DNA of 64,000 bases from contig CM043951.1 of the NCBI GenBank assembly GCA_014529385.2, positions 109,902,469-109,966,468 on the forward strand, written 5' to 3'. The first letter of the stretch is position 1. Every line of letters begins with the position of its first letter. A model generated the notes under the pieces. It was given only the letters and a program-made list of their open reading frames with translations. It was not told where the DNA came from and did no database searches. A program made the position numbers and the translations under genes. Source of the DNA: Adiantum capillus-veneris. Taxonomy: Eukaryota; Streptophyta; Polypodiopsida; Polypodiales; Pteridaceae. This document shows, piece after piece, positions 26,319 through 39,100 of the stretch.

Positions 26319-27396
26319 TTAGAGAATATGGGACTTTCCCTTAAGTTTGGGACTCATGGTCAAAATTTAGATGCAGCATAGCTCAAACACTCGTACCCAG
26401 ATGTGTGTGCTTGGTGATGCGATCAATTCAGTTTTCAAAGTTCTTTCCAACGATAGGTCACATGATAGTGTTTTATAAAACTTAGAGACATGTTTGTGGA
26501 TCCTCACTTTGTTATTTGTACAAGAATCGGAATGGGAAAAGTCCCGTTTTCTCTAATATGGTGTGCATTGGAGTAGATGACCATTCATGCATCGACCTAA
26601 GAATTTCTTTTTGTGCAAGCAGAGGAACCTTAACATAAAGTATTCACGAAGCTTATCATAAGAACAAACTTAATGATTTTTAAAATATTTTGCAAAGCGC
26701 GTTCCACATTGAAAAATTTGCTATGCGATTTGGAGGCCCTTGCAACGTGTCTATTGGGAGGAATTGCTTTCTATAGCGATACCTAAGCCACCTATGTCCC
26801 TCGAGAGTAGTCCACACACAACAAGGCCATCTTATTGGATCATGAGGCTTCCCTTTATTGGAGAATATGGGACTTTCCCTTAAGTTTGGGACTCATTGTC
26901 AAAATTTAGATGCAGTATAGCTCAAACACTCGTACTCAGATTTGTGTGCTTGGTGATGCGATCACATCAATTTTCAAAGTGCTTTCCAACGATAGGTCAC
27001 ATGATAGTGTTTTATGAAACTTAGAGACATGTTTGTGGATCCTCACTTTGCTATTTGTACAAGAATGGGAATGGGAAAAGTCCCGTTTTCTCTAATATGG
27101 TGTGCATGGGAATAGACAACCATTCATGCATCGACCTAAGAGTTTCTTTTAGTGCAAGCAGAGGAATCTTGACATAAAGTATTCACGAAGCTTATCATAA
27201 GAACAAACTTAATGCTTTTTAAAATATTTTGCAAAGCGCATTCCACATTGAAAAATTTGCTATGCGATTTGGAGGCCCTTGCAACGTGTCTATTGGGAGG
27301 AATTGCTTTCTATAGCGATTCCTAAGCCACCTATGTCCCTCGAGAGTAGTCCACACACAACAAGGCCATCTTATTGGATCATGAGGCTTCCCTTTA
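26319..27396. repeat. 539-bp tandem duplication
   Basis: Two head-to-tail copies (26319-26857 and 26858-27396) with a few percent of differences. Both begin TT(A/G)GAGAATATGGGACTTT and end at GAGGCTTCCCTTTA. No indel alters the period. A minus-strand ORF (27219-27545) spans the end of the second copy and shows no domain. Confidence 0.93.
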
Positions 27397-28028
27397 TGAT
27401 GTTTTAAGAAAGCAATCTCGTTTGATCCTATCCCATTGTGCCCTAATCTTAGGTGAAGGGTGAACAACCTTGCAAACGCTTGTGTAAAAACACTTTTGCA
27501 AGAGCCTTGCAGTTTATCCCCTCCCAAGTAATGTATCGGTGACAAAAAATCCTTGATCTATGCAATATGTAGATACAAAATAATTTTTTTGGCTGTATTT
27601 TATCTTGTCAATATGGATCCATCATTTTATTGTATTTTTTAATTTTGAATTGAATTGTATGATAAGCTAATCAAGACAGTAGAGTTGTTTCTATAAACAC
27701 CAACAAGGGTGAGCAATGCGAGATGGGCGTGTAAGGGGGCTCTTCGAATTGGATACCAAGGGCGATCGACAAGCAATTGCTCTGAGGAAAAAACCGACAC
27801 ATGAGGGGTGGGTGTTCCATGGGGACAATTAAAGGGCCATGCGGGCGGTGTAGTGACCAAGAAAAGGCTATGGGCGCCATGGCTCACAAGAGCCATTTTA
27901 AGCCATCCCTGGAATCTTGTTTCACTTGTCACACAATTAGGAGTATTTCAAGAGCCCGGTACGTTCATATAGGAGCCTCTAGTTTAATAGTCAACAATTT
28001 ATCATTTAAATACAAAAATTTAGACCAC
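27397..28028. other. No gene recognised
   Basis: Three overlapping short ORFs on both strands at 27639-28091 with no motif. The part from 27690 to 27920 is more GC-rich than its surroundings. Confidence 0.4.
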
Positions 28029-28032
28029 TCAA

Positions 28033-29347
28033 CACTAGCTTGGTACCAAAAAAGGACACTTAAGTGTCCATTTTTTTCAAATTTCAATTAAATGCTACTT
28101 GCATTGGATGGTGTATTTAAGAAAACCCTCTTGATATGCTTAAACATGTTAGCTAGAGGGTCTTTTGAAAATATAACCTTGCATTTTAGAATCTACCATG
28201 ATCAAGAACTATACTCATCAAGTTGACCCTTGTAAGACTGCGATTGATTCTTTGGAAAAATCGACTTCTAAGCTCAAGAAAAAATGATGCAACCTTGTAC
28301 AAAATTTCACATGACTTTTCACAATTGTGCTATATATAATTGAAGGTTTCATGTGCAAAAACATTCACTTTAGAGTGTATAAAATAATGGAAAGTTCTAC
28401 GTGTTTGTATGGCCATTTCAAAGCTATCATTGTAGACAAAGAAAAATCAGTTTTTGATGTATTTGTTATTTTAGAAAATGATACATTGCTTACCCTTTTC
28501 ATTGAGGACTCAAGGTGGCAAGTAGAAGAGCTTTGGCATGCAACAACTATTGGTTTATTTTAAATATTCAAAATTGCCTAAGAGAAAACTTTGATATTTT
28601 CATTCTTGAGATATAAGCATTTAGAACTTCGAACAATATCAAACTTTCCACGTAGATCCACTAAATAAATCAAAGTACGTGGTACATACACAATTGGGGT
28701 GCCTAAAACCTTGCTTTCAATGTTATTATAGAGAACTCAAGATTTCAAGAAGTTTTTGCATAATAAAAATCTCAAGATAGAGTTCAAGTAATAAGATTTA
28801 AGTGAGTTAGGGAGCCAAACAAATAAATTATAGTTTCTTGGTTTCAACATATAAAGTCATTTGTAGTTGTCAAACTGCACTAGAATAACCCCAATTCCCT
28901 GAGGGGACCTTTGGAAGTCCAAAATTATCCTCTTATTCAACACATGATCAAGTATGAAATTATGTCTATAACTTGTGTGTGACTTGAAAACTAGTCTTTG
29001 AAAGGCATTCCATTGTTTTGTAACACTAAGTACTAAAAGTTGGCTTTTATAAACATAAAAAAGGACATCTCTATAGAAAGATATAAATTTTTTTATGATT
29101 TTTTAAAACAAAACAACTTGAAATTTTACTAAAATTTGACTTAGAACTTACCATAATTCTCTCCATAGGGATTGTATTTTGATATGAAGAAAAATACCGT
29201 GTTTTCTTTCCCTCATAACCAACCTATGGTAGAAGAAAGATGGTGAAAAATTCTTTCTAGTTTGAAAAATAAGTTGCCAAAACCTGGTAGGAAAAAGGGA
29301 CACTTTAGTGTCTCAAGACATTTAAGTGTCCAATTACAGGACTAGTG
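28033..29347. mobile_element. TTAA-type, piggyBac-like non-autonomous element (copy 2)
   Basis: 1315 bp, almost the size of the 7541-8858 element. The left end is CACTAG after TCAA (28029-28032); the right end is CTAGTG before TTAA (29348-29351). The inverted ends share only CACTAG exactly, but the same kind of subterminal hairpin is present: GGACACTTAAGTGTCC (28054-28069, a perfect palindrome) and two related motifs at 29299-29333. No transposase ORF is seen. The interior is not obviously alike between the two copies, so they may be different deletion derivatives. The changed left flank (TCAA) would need one mutation. Confidence 0.5.
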
Positions 29348-29351
29348 TTAA

Positions 29352-30195
29352 GAAATTTGAGACATTACATCTCTCAAAAAAGTTCGGTTATAAGGGAAAA
29401 ACCTAAATCTTATGGAGCCATCTATTATTTTGCAAACTAATGGCTAGTCCTACAACAATGGAATTTTATGTCACCCTCTTCATGTGGGATACCACCAACT
29501 CCATATATAAGTAGCTAGAGCAAGGGATCCTCAACAACATCTACCAAGGCTAGTAGAGTAGTGCTTTGGATTCTTTTCAATGAGTCTCTACACTCATCAG
29601 ACTATTTGTAAAAAGGGATCTCTTAGAGTAATTGGGTATGTGCTCTTTGGGTATTTTGTATCTCTCTTAAAACAACATTTTTAGCCTACATCACCTTCTC
29701 TCAGTTGGTTGCTCGTGGTCATCAATGGAGGTGGTTGTCATTCCCATTGAGGAATATCATTCTCGTGTTTCTTTCTTCTATCTCTTGTTGTGATTGCTAC
29801 TCCTCATTAGTGATAGTGAAATTATTTTTCTTCCATGCACATTAAGGGATCTTTTTAACGGTTGGTTTCTCCTAGATACAACTTGCTAGGACCTTCTTCT
29901 CTGCTTTGTCCTAGCCTCAAAATTGGTATGATAGGCTCTCATGACCGTGGCTCTAACTTCCCTCTCACCTTCTCTTTTCCTCCTCCTCTTGTCATCTCCT
30001 CCTCTTCGCTCTACTTCTTTATCTTGTCTTGCTTCTTCTTTCCTTTTGAGTTTGATTTCTTTAATCTCTTTCCTCCCTTTACTCTCATTCACAGTAACCT
30101 GATATTACCTTCCTCACTCTTTGCTTCATGCATTGGGGAAACTTTCTTGGTGTTGTTTGCTCCATTCTCTACAATGTTCCTTGGGTTTCTTGTAG
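29352..30195. other. No gene recognised; possible LTR-like promoter
   Basis: TATATAAG occurs near 29504, and the sequence around it has the style of a retroelement LTR, but no second copy or terminal motif fixes it. A 155-codon ORF at 29862-30329 is hydrophobic, low in complexity and overlaps the LTR at 30196, so I do not treat it as a gene. Confidence 0.35.
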
Positions 30196-30429
30196 TGTTA
30201 CCATGTATATTGGTAGTGATGTGTGTGAATACATTTAGAGACGCCAAGGCACTTTTCCCCTCAGTGACACTAGGAGGTTGTTTTCTCACATGCTTTGTTT
30301 ATAAGCCCATCACTCTAGGGCTATCTTAACTTCTATTTACACGCCAAGTATTACATTCTTTGTTGTGTGCCTTGATCTTCTTCTCTATCTCCAAGCTGTG
30401 CGTGCATTCCTATAACCTTAATTTTGACA
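30196..30429 (+). repeat. Old copia LTR related to Copia-1
   Basis: 234 bp, begins TGTTACCATGTATATTGG and ends ATTTTGACA. It aligns over its whole length with the Copia-1 LTR but is far more diverged (roughly a quarter of positions by eye). A degenerate primer-binding site (ATTGGTTTCGGTG) follows, and the next 150 bp may be the start of its internal region. It is a remnant; no 3' partner is seen. Confidence 0.8.
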
Positions 30430-30613
30430 ATTGGTTTCGGTGTAGGTTGTATTTGTAATGGAAATTCATAAATATATATTTATTGCAGTTGATAGGTGGG
30501 AAAATCCTAACTGAAATATATTGGACTATGCAAAAGGATAACAAGTTTACAGATGTTTGAACATTATTAAAAGTGCTCTTTATGAGCTATGGTCACTTTA
30601 TGTCTAGCTGGAC

Positions 30614-30988
30614 ACTCGGGGGGTTCACCTCTTAGGCATGTAAGTTACCACATGAGTTAAAATGAATGGGTTTTTAAATTGGTTTTAGAGAAAAACCCGT
30701 AAGTTTTCTAAGAAAAGGGGTCATTTTATTACCTTAAGCATGTAAGTAAAGGGCTTTTATTAATACCTTAAGCATGTAAGTAAAGGGCTTTTATTAATAC
30801 CCTTTGAATGCACGTTATATGAATAGTTTCTTAAAGGTGCACCCCTCTTGAGGGTGGACAACTTTTTTTCTTTTAAAGAAAAAGGGGTCATTTTTTTTAT
30901 ACCTTAATCAAGTAAGTAAAGGGGTTGTATTAATACCCTTTGAACGCACGTTATATGAATAGTTTCTTAAAGGTGCACCCCCCTAAGG
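30614..30988. mobile_element. MITE of the 9-bp-duplication family (copy 3, rearranged)
   Basis: It begins CTCGGGGGGTTCACC and ends GGTGCACCCCCCTAAG, with the family block AAAAGGGGTCATTTTATT inside. The right half occurs twice (to about 30853 and again to about 30988), and a 34-bp block is repeated at about 30741-30798. Flanks resemble each other (CTGGACA and GTGGACA), consistent with a decayed target duplication. Confidence 0.65.
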
Positions 30989-31089
30989 GTGGACAACTTG
31001 TAATCATTGTGAGCATTCAAAAAATATATAAGTAAATATTTGCAAGAAGAAGTTAAGTAAGGGTACCCTTTGCATGAATGGGATATACC

Positions 31090-34000
31090 AATTTCCTCTT
31101 TCTAAAGCATCCTCCGCATCACACCATCTGGACCGTATGCCATTAGGTCTTTTTTGCCTATCAAAGTGAACATGCAAGCATTTTGAACAATCCTTATCTT
31201 TTGTAGCTTGGATAATATTTTTGAAAATTGATCGGTGCTCAGAAAGTCATCTATCTCCTTCAAGGTCTCTCTACCTACCGCTGCAGGTGGCATGTGCCAC
31301 ACATAAATCTATAACATAGGCTTGCAAACGACTACTTGCGAGTTGATCAACTTCTTGATTATACTCTCTCTTGACATGCTTAAATTTAATTGCTTCAAAG
31401 AACTTCTAACAGCTTTTTAATGGAAGAAAATCAATGATTAAGGGGATCCCTCTTTACCGACCATTGGCCCAAAAATACTTGATAACCAACAATGCATCAC
31501 CTTTCACCACTAGCTTGGAAATGCCAAATTCCACACATTGCTTCAAGCCCAAATGAATAGTTAAGTAATCTAACTCATTGTTTGTGTGGACCTCTTCAAG
31601 ATCATAAGATAACCTTACCTTATGGGTCTTGAATAACCACACCGCCTCCTGCTTTTTGCACCACTCTTCTATATGCCCCATCAAACCACATCACAAAAGA
31701 TCCTATTAAATCACGTTCATGTCCACGCTCTTCTTGTTTAACATTGCGATACAATCCCTAGGTCCGTACCCTTATTGACCAGATTGTTTGATAAATGGGA
31801 CTAGCTAGTATGATTAATCTTGAACTCAAACTCAACTCCGACATCCACTTCATGGTACGCTTCCTTGGTTTCAAATGCAGGACCACTTCAAAAAATGGAT
31901 TATTAGATGTGAGTACATAAAAGTTGTGTACAATCAAGTGCACTTTAAATTTCCTACCAAAAACAAGGTCATCACCCATTGTTCCACTTTAGTGTATATC
32001 ATCTCCCCGAGACTTATCACTCTGCTCTCAAAGTAGATGCGCTTCAAAGCCCTTGTCTACCTTTTGTAGCAACATGGATCCAACAGAAACATCACCTATT
32101 GTCATGGCAATATAGAAATCATCCTCATGATTGGGAGGACACACCATTGGTAACTGACAAAGAATCTCCTTCACCCTGCTGTCCAAAGCCTCATGTGCAT
32201 CTTCAGTCCACTGAAAACCGTGAACCTACTGGGCCATCTTCTGAAGAGGATTCACATACTGCAAAAGCATCCAAAAAACCTTGACAAATATTTCAACTTA
32301 TTCATGAAAAAAGTCAAACATTGAGAACTTGACTAATTTAGGCTCCTTCAACACCAAAGACTTCACCTTCTCTGGATGAGCTCCATCCCATTTTGTGGAA
32401 CCACATGACCTAACAGCTACACACCAGGTTGTGCCAGCTTGCACTTCTCAGGGTTCAATTGACCTCCCTCTTTATAATGCCTTTAAAAACACAATTTAAT
32501 CTTTGAAAAATGCTTTGTCCTAGAATTGTAGCATTCATATCATACATAAAAACCCTGATGAACTTACCGAAGGATGGCCAAAATACCCTGTTAAACCAAC
32601 CTGAAAAGTGTCATATGCATTCATCATACCAAAAGGCATCCTTCGGTAGGATAAACATCCGCAAGGAGAAACGAATGGAGTCTTTACTACCTGTTATACA
32701 AATTGAAATCAAATTGAGGATTGAATACACCACCATCCATGACAACAACCAACAATTTCTCACTTGGGCTCTCCTCCAAAATCTCCTCTCGACCAGTAAT
32801 CAGACTCAAATATTTTTGTCTTTGGAGAGATGGTCTCAAGAGATCGAATATTGAGTGAGGCAGCCCAAATGACCCGATGCGTTCAGGAGATGAACTATAC
32901 AAATACACTAGATCGTGTCGTGCCAAAATGAGAAAGGAGCAAAAGGGGGTGGACGGGTAGGGCAAAGAGTGGATGGGGAGGGAGAGGTGTTGAAAGATGA
33001 GGTGGGATAGAAGGTGAGTGACTTGGGAATGGAGGGAGAGCAAGGGTATGCAGGAGGGGTATATTATGTAATTGCATCTCATCATGTCAAATTCTTCAAA
33101 CAAACTTGAAAGGTTTTCCTGCTTGTTGAATAGGCATTGTGTTACTAAAGGATCAAGTATGAATACTTGCATAGCCATAGCCTTTGGAAGATCCCTCATA
33201 AGACACCTAAGTCAAAGGAAATACATACCCCAATGAGGCCCTTGCAGGCATGTAATAATAATTAGCAAAGGGGCCACACATACCTGATGCAGATAAATAA
33301 CATAGTATCACCAACTCCAATGTTTGGGTTTACAATCATACTTGTGTCCGAAGGGAATATGCCAGAGTACACCTCCTCATCCCCATACACGGAGACATCC
33401 ACAACCATTTGGTCTGTAAATTTTTCATAAGGAGGGAGTTGGATGCTCTTAAAATCTCCACTTGCTCTATAAGGATAACATCTTTTGATATCATGTCTTG
33501 CTCCCTCTCAATCTCCTCGCTTGCTTTGATGTCCTTGGCCACTCTTGTGTCATACTGATGTGTAACATCTCAAATTACAACTCTCCTTGACTTCTTTTCT
33601 TGCCTGGCACAAGGAATATCTATAATTTGATAGGCCTTAAGATCCTCACTAAACATTGGCTCTAGAGACTTATCATACTTGTACCTCAGCCTTGACACAA
33701 GCAAAAAATCTTTGCTCATTAGTGCACATGACCGTGTGAGCAAATGAAACTGCAATGTAGCTATCATTCATAAAATCTATTAAGAAATCCCAAGTAGCCT
33801 CATGAAGGCACATCAAGGCTTGAGATTTCCACCTTATTGAAACAAAAGTTTTACTTCTCATCATGCTAACCAATTTGCCTGATATCTCCTTGACTACTCT
33901 TATGAAGGGCAACCTAGTGATAAGAACACAAGTAGATTTCTATGCTTTCCTTATCTCCCTTAAAGATTTCACTTGAAAATTCATTCTCTTCCTAGTAGTG

Positions 34001-34150
34001 GGCCACTGGCGAGGGTTTGGAACTAACTTCTCCTCTTCATCCTTCTCTGATTCTGGCTTGGAAATTGTTTCTTCTTGGTTGACATCATGTTTCTTTGACT
34101 CCTCTTAGACTTTGTATACCTTTCTAGCAATTTTCTTTGTTCTTGCCATG
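31090..34150 (-). mobile_element. Ty3/gypsy fossil (Tat-like), minus strand
   Basis: Read on the minus strand from high to low coordinates: an acidic/lysine-rich start (about 34149), protease-to-RT linker stretches (33.3-33.9 kb), reverse transcriptase (about 32.45-32.7 kb, with a run like FGKFIRVFMYD), RT/RNase H junction (31.98-32.28 kb, GDVSVGSMLLQKVDKGFEA), first RNase H end (31758-31979) and a second, archaeal-type RNase H (31458-31684: TNNELDYLTIHLGLKQCV, then KLVVKGDALLVIKYF). Two RNase H domains are typical of the Tat lineage. Broken many times; no LTR pair identified. Confidence 0.7.
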
Positions 34151-36293
34151 ATAGCTGACCAGAATGCCTGATCAAAATGATAGGATAGGCTTCAAAATTT
34201 CAAGAGCACACGGTATCATGACGTGAAGGATGCTAAGAAGATATCATGCTGGTACAAGAGAATCCCCGAACGGAGCGATGAGAAGTACTCCAAAGGTCTG
34301 CAACCATCTCGTATCGTACCATGCAATCCGACAAAAAGACGTGCCCAAATGAAGCGAGGGGAGACCGTGTGAGCAAGTAGCAGTAGCTTCTATTACATCG
34401 TGCAGGTTTAAGCCACAATGAGTACGAGAACAAGGTGATGCGATAGGAGGGGGTTCAAGCATGCCAAGAAATACCTTATTGTGCCATGTAGGGTGGGACA
34501 CTTTATTGCACCATGTAGGATGGGAAAAATTTCCAAGAGAACACGTGAAAAAATACGGAATGATGCGATCACAAAATGCAAGCAAAGTCACAAATGAGCA
34601 TGTGCCTTGGAGCTTATGTATGACTGATACAGACCGTTGGGGCTTGTCATGATGCATGCATTGTTGACATGTGTCCCCAACGGTTGAATTTTGTCCCATA
34701 TATAAGTGAATTTTCCACTTTTCATGCACACCTTATACCTCACAGACGCTCTCGTACGGCGCCATCCCGTTCCACCCAACCTCTTGCAAACATTCCTATC
34801 ACCTTGTAGTGAATGCCTCTTTGACAATTCCAGTCTACACAAGACGATAAAGCACCACTTTACAACCTTGCATACCTCTTATCACGCCGTTTAGGCTTGC
34901 ATACCTAGGCTCTTATGGATCCATGCCCTATGTTGAAGTGTAAGTCTTAACTCCTAAATTTTTTTTTAATTTTGGGGTGTTCTTAGATAATTGTTATTTT
35001 CTTTTAGAGGCCATTGAAGTCTTATTATCTTCAATCTTTTGGAGAAAGATGTTATATTTATGAATTCACTATCAAGTATTCATGGGAGAAGTAAAATGTA
35101 AGTCTTAAGTATGATCTATGCATACTTGATGGCCCTTTGCTTTCTATTAGTAGATCTTTGATTGGTGTATGCTTGTAGGGATACCAAACTTATCATTGGT
35201 CATGTGAGTACCACAAATAAGGATTACAATGTAGAAGCTTTCCAGTACTACAATCAAAAATTTCCTTTACAAACAGGCTCAACATATTATGGATGGAGGT
35301 TGCTTGCCAACGCATGGACATATCTTGAGTCAAGGTGTAGGATAACGACACTCACTGTAAGTGTGCATCACATGTGCCATTGATTTGTTTTGACTTCTTA
35401 ACCTATGTACTTATGTTCTTTATTTAGTTTCTCTGTTTGTTATAGTTGCATGAATAGCCAAAGTCTTGGGTCATGTGGGTGAAAGAAAAGGTTGTTTCTA
35501 TGGTCTTAGAAACATAAATTAACCAAAATGATCTAGATTCTCCTATAGAACCAAATCTAGATGATGCAGAGTCTCCTATGCAACCAAAGCAAGGTAAAGC
35601 CACAAAGGGTTTGGATGCAATGAAAAGGGAGGAAAAGAAGAAGAGCCATGCTAAGAGTCCTGCAAAGAAGAGCCAACCCTGCAAAGAGGAGCCATGCAAA
35701 GAAGAGCCCTACCAAGAGGAAAAGCCCCACCAAGAAGAAGAGCCCTGAAAAAATAAAAGCAAAAGCAAAGGGCCCTCCACTCCATTCACCATTGAGATTC
35801 AAGGTTCAAAAGCGTCGTTCCGCTAAGAACAATAAGGGGGAAACCGGGCTCACCTTTCATAATTCCATTCATGTTGCCAAAGAAGGTTTCCAAAATCTCC
35901 CAATCCAACGACGTCTTAGGAGCCCAAACCACCACTCCCCATAGAAACCATTGCCAAGTCCCCCATGCCAAGCCATGAGGAGCCCAAGTCATCACCCCCG
36001 AGGGAATCTAACCCCCCCACACCCCCCCCAAAACGACTTCACCCCCTCCTGAACACAAAAGAAAAAGGGTCTCTGAGGATGTAGGATCCTCCCTGGCAAA
36101 AAGAAAAGTGGAGTTTTCACTTTTGTTCATTTTGTCCATATGAACATACACCCTTTGATGGTTCACAATTTTGTACTTCAAAATTTAATAATTTGATTCT
36201 TGATTGTGTATCATGGTGTCATCTAGATTTAAAACCACATAAAATAAAGATCACAACAAGTTAGAAAAGACACATATTTGCAAAATGTAATGA
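34151..36293. other. No gene assigned; Lys/Pro-rich fragment at 35500-36110
   Basis: 34.2-34.9 kb has overlapping short ORFs, a duplicated GCACCATGTAG.GTGGGA block (34479-34525) and TATATAAG near 34697, which would suit an LTR in plus orientation, unproven. 35.5-36.1 kb has plus-strand frames rich in Lys, Glu, Pro and Ser with repeated AAGAAGAGCC units and a basic KRKRVSEDV-like run. It reads like a decayed linker or nuclear-signal region of some element, but I do not recognise it. Confidence 0.4.
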
Positions 36294-36764
36294 TTACAAC
36301 ATCGAACTCCGGTTTTGTACAGTCCTTGCAAGTGTCTCAAATACAACTCTTTTTGGGGGGAGACATGTGATGCATGAGGTTGAATTCTCCATCCTTGTGC
36401 TCACAACAATGCCATCCACTTTGAATCTATACTCAGGAGATGTTTCATTAAGAAACTCAAGAGATTCTCTAACATCCTGTAGTCTCCAATTTGTTGCTAC
36501 TATTAGGCTTATATGCTCAGTGTATGGATGGAGTATGACCTTTAGTTTAAACTCTGGATAATTTTCCTCAGAGTCGAGAGGAACCCAACTACCTAAAGTG
36601 CTTCTCCATCTCCTATAGTCATAGCCTAGAACTAATGATTGACAACATAGTTGGTATGAGATAGTCATAGATTTTGGGCTTACTCTACAACCGATATTAT
36701 CGCCAATATGGAAAGTTTCTTTGGTACTCCATCCTTCTCCAAGTACAATATCTAGTTCAGTCAT
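36294..36764 (-). CDS. Unrecognised ORF, 156 codons
   Basis: The longest motif-free open frame in 34-40 kb. Its amino-acid composition is ordinary (no repeat bias) and it opens MTELDIVLGEGWSTKE. There is no signal peptide or membrane segment. I recognise no family. It faces away from the Lys/Pro-rich plus-strand stretch at 35.5-36.1 kb. It could be a single exon, a piece of a transposable element, or chance. Confidence 0.25.
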   Translation of the reverse strand: MTELDIVLGEGWSTKETFHIGDNIGCRVSPKSMTISYQLCCQSLVLGYDYRRWRSTLGSWVPLDSEENYPEFKLKVILHPYTEHISLIVATNWRLQDVRESLEFLNETSPEYRFKVDGIVVSTRMENSTSCITCLPPKRVVFETLARTVQNRSSML

Positions 36765-39100
36765 AGAAAGTATTCTATTAGGTCACATTGTCTTTGTCCT
36801 TTCCAAGTTCATTGTTTTGAAACATGCCACAAAGACCTATATAGACAAGAACCATTGAATTATAATCCTTCTTGGAATCCTACCCGGAGACATAGCTTAA
36901 AAGATGTCTTCTTTGATCTTGGATTTGAAGCTTGATATAATACATACATTAGGAGCTCCCAATCAAGTGATCTTATGGTGGGAATGATGTCATGTTGTGG
37001 CACGTGTGCAATGTGAAACTAAAAATATCTACCTTAATCTTAATTATTTTGATGTGTGGGACCAAATGCTACGATGAACATGGTGTGATATATGCGAAAA
37101 AAGATGCCATGGACGTTGTAGGCATGTACATACCTTTCAAGGAAGGCAAGGCCAGGACGTGACATTGTTGCATGTTTTACCACATTAAAGCATGCATAAT
37201 TTAATTTAGGAATCTAAAAATTTCAAGTGTTTTTGAGTGGCATACTCATTTTGCCTAGAAAGTTCAATGCGGGTGATCTCAACCAAAAATAGTAGGTTTC
37301 ATGCTCGAACATAAAAGACATTTCCAAAGTGCTTTCCAAGTGAAAAATGAGGTTCAATATAAAACTTGAGCCTAATGGTATTTTTCCACAAATTTAGGGA
37401 ATTTTCCCATCTCGTTTGGGCTTTTTACAGACAAAAGAGGCATTTTTGGACTGAAAAGGACTAAAAATGCCCATAAATTGGTCAAAATAGCTCAAAAATG
37501 GCAGAAAAGAGCTCAAAATGCCACATCAACAGTGGTGTTGTTTTTTTTCAAGCTGAGAGGGAAGTTTTAGAGCCAAGAATCAGCTCAGTTGGGCACATAA
37601 GCAAGGAGATACAACCATTCCAATCTAGAGTGTTGGTGCAGTCTCGTGTTGCTTCCACTACGTATTCGAGGCTGTGAGGTCTTCAATTAGGGTTGTCAAT
37701 CCTCAAATAACTACTAAGGCTTCTCCAATGAAGATCTAAAGCTTCCATCAAATGGTCACAACAACAAAGAATCGAAGCATCAATTTAGGGTTTTTAAGAG
37801 GTCAAAAGAGCATTGCATTTTTATAATTGGGAGCAATGCTACACCTAATCTTCCCACACACAAGAGTTTTGAGTTAATCTTGGTTATTTTCCAAAGTGGA
37901 GCTTTCATGTCTGGAGTTTTGTTATTTTTGAGTGCATTTTTAGCTTCAATTATTTTGCGACTTGCTTGACTTTGATGTGAACTCTCACAATTAGAGAACT
38001 GACGCTTTCCTAACCGCACTGCGCACTTCTTGCCACATTTTTGGTGAAACCGATGTGAAATTGGCTAGGGTGACTATTCAAAAGCTTCATTGAAAGTATC
38101 AAATCTGATGCATGCTTTTCACGACCCCCCCCCCCCCCCCCCCCAAAAGTCGTCACTTGTACATAGCCAAGAGGAAAAAACCAAAAAAAAAGGAAGATAA
38201 AAATTAAAAATTTCATCTTGCATTTTGAAGGCTTCCAGCTCCATGCGTGATGCTAGTGTGGGCAAAAGATTATGCTAGTTGAGAAGATACGCTTGGGGGA
38301 TGCTGCCTAATCATGACTCGGTTTTTCCGCATGCATGAGCTTCACCTGGGAATGAGTTCTACGCATTTGTGAACTCCATGGTAAAGGGAATGGAAATTAA
38401 TTTTACTTAGAAAAAGAGTGAAGTTTGGAAGGTCAAGTGGCAGGATCCACCATTCCAGGATTTTCTATTTAGAAATTTCCTTGTGTACAGATAAGATGCT
38501 TGCTGACATCATGGGCCCTTGAGGTATCCTGAGGTGTCAAGCTCATGTGGTGCACAATGGAAGACTCCAAAGCAAGGTGCATGTGATGTGGGCCACCTTC
38601 CCCTTTGGCTCATAAGGAAAACAAGAAAAACAAGCCTTTTTAATCATTTTTTTCAATAGTTTCTAAAAGTATGGATACCATATCATAAGTAGACCCCCCC
38701 TATGACCCCCTGCACGCCCTCCCCTTGCCAACTACCCTCAAAAGTTGAATGGAACCCTTTGGGACCCATATTGGAGCCATTTTGATGGAAAAACACCTAT
38801 TTTGGGCCTTTTCCCTATCACCTAGTCTTCTCTTATCTTGCCCTATTCATGTTCTTGCTCACACACACTTAGTTTTGCACAAAAGTACCTTCACTCTTCA
38901 TTCCTAATCATCCCCCCCAAGTTTCCATGGCTGTACTTCATCACCTTCCCTCTTCTTGTAAGGATGTGCACTAGTTAACTACACACACAATCATACAAGT
39001 ATGGATTCATTATGAATTCCTATCTTTCATCACAAATCCCACTTAACCCCACTCAAATCAACCATAAAACTTAGAAAAATCCATTTCTTTACCTCCCACT
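36765..39100. other. No gene recognised
   Basis: AT-rich DNA with stops in all frames. It contains a 20-base C homopolymer at 38125-38144. The short minus-strand ORFs at 37780-38216 have no motif. Confidence 0.45.

Noticed and set aside
29862-30329. 155-codon hydrophobic ORF
   Set aside because: Low-complexity Phe/Leu/Ser composition from pyrimidine-rich DNA, and it overlaps a copia LTR.
35162-35383. 73-codon plus-strand ORF (MVYACRDTKL...)
   Set aside because: Too short and without motif or neighbours to support it as a gene.
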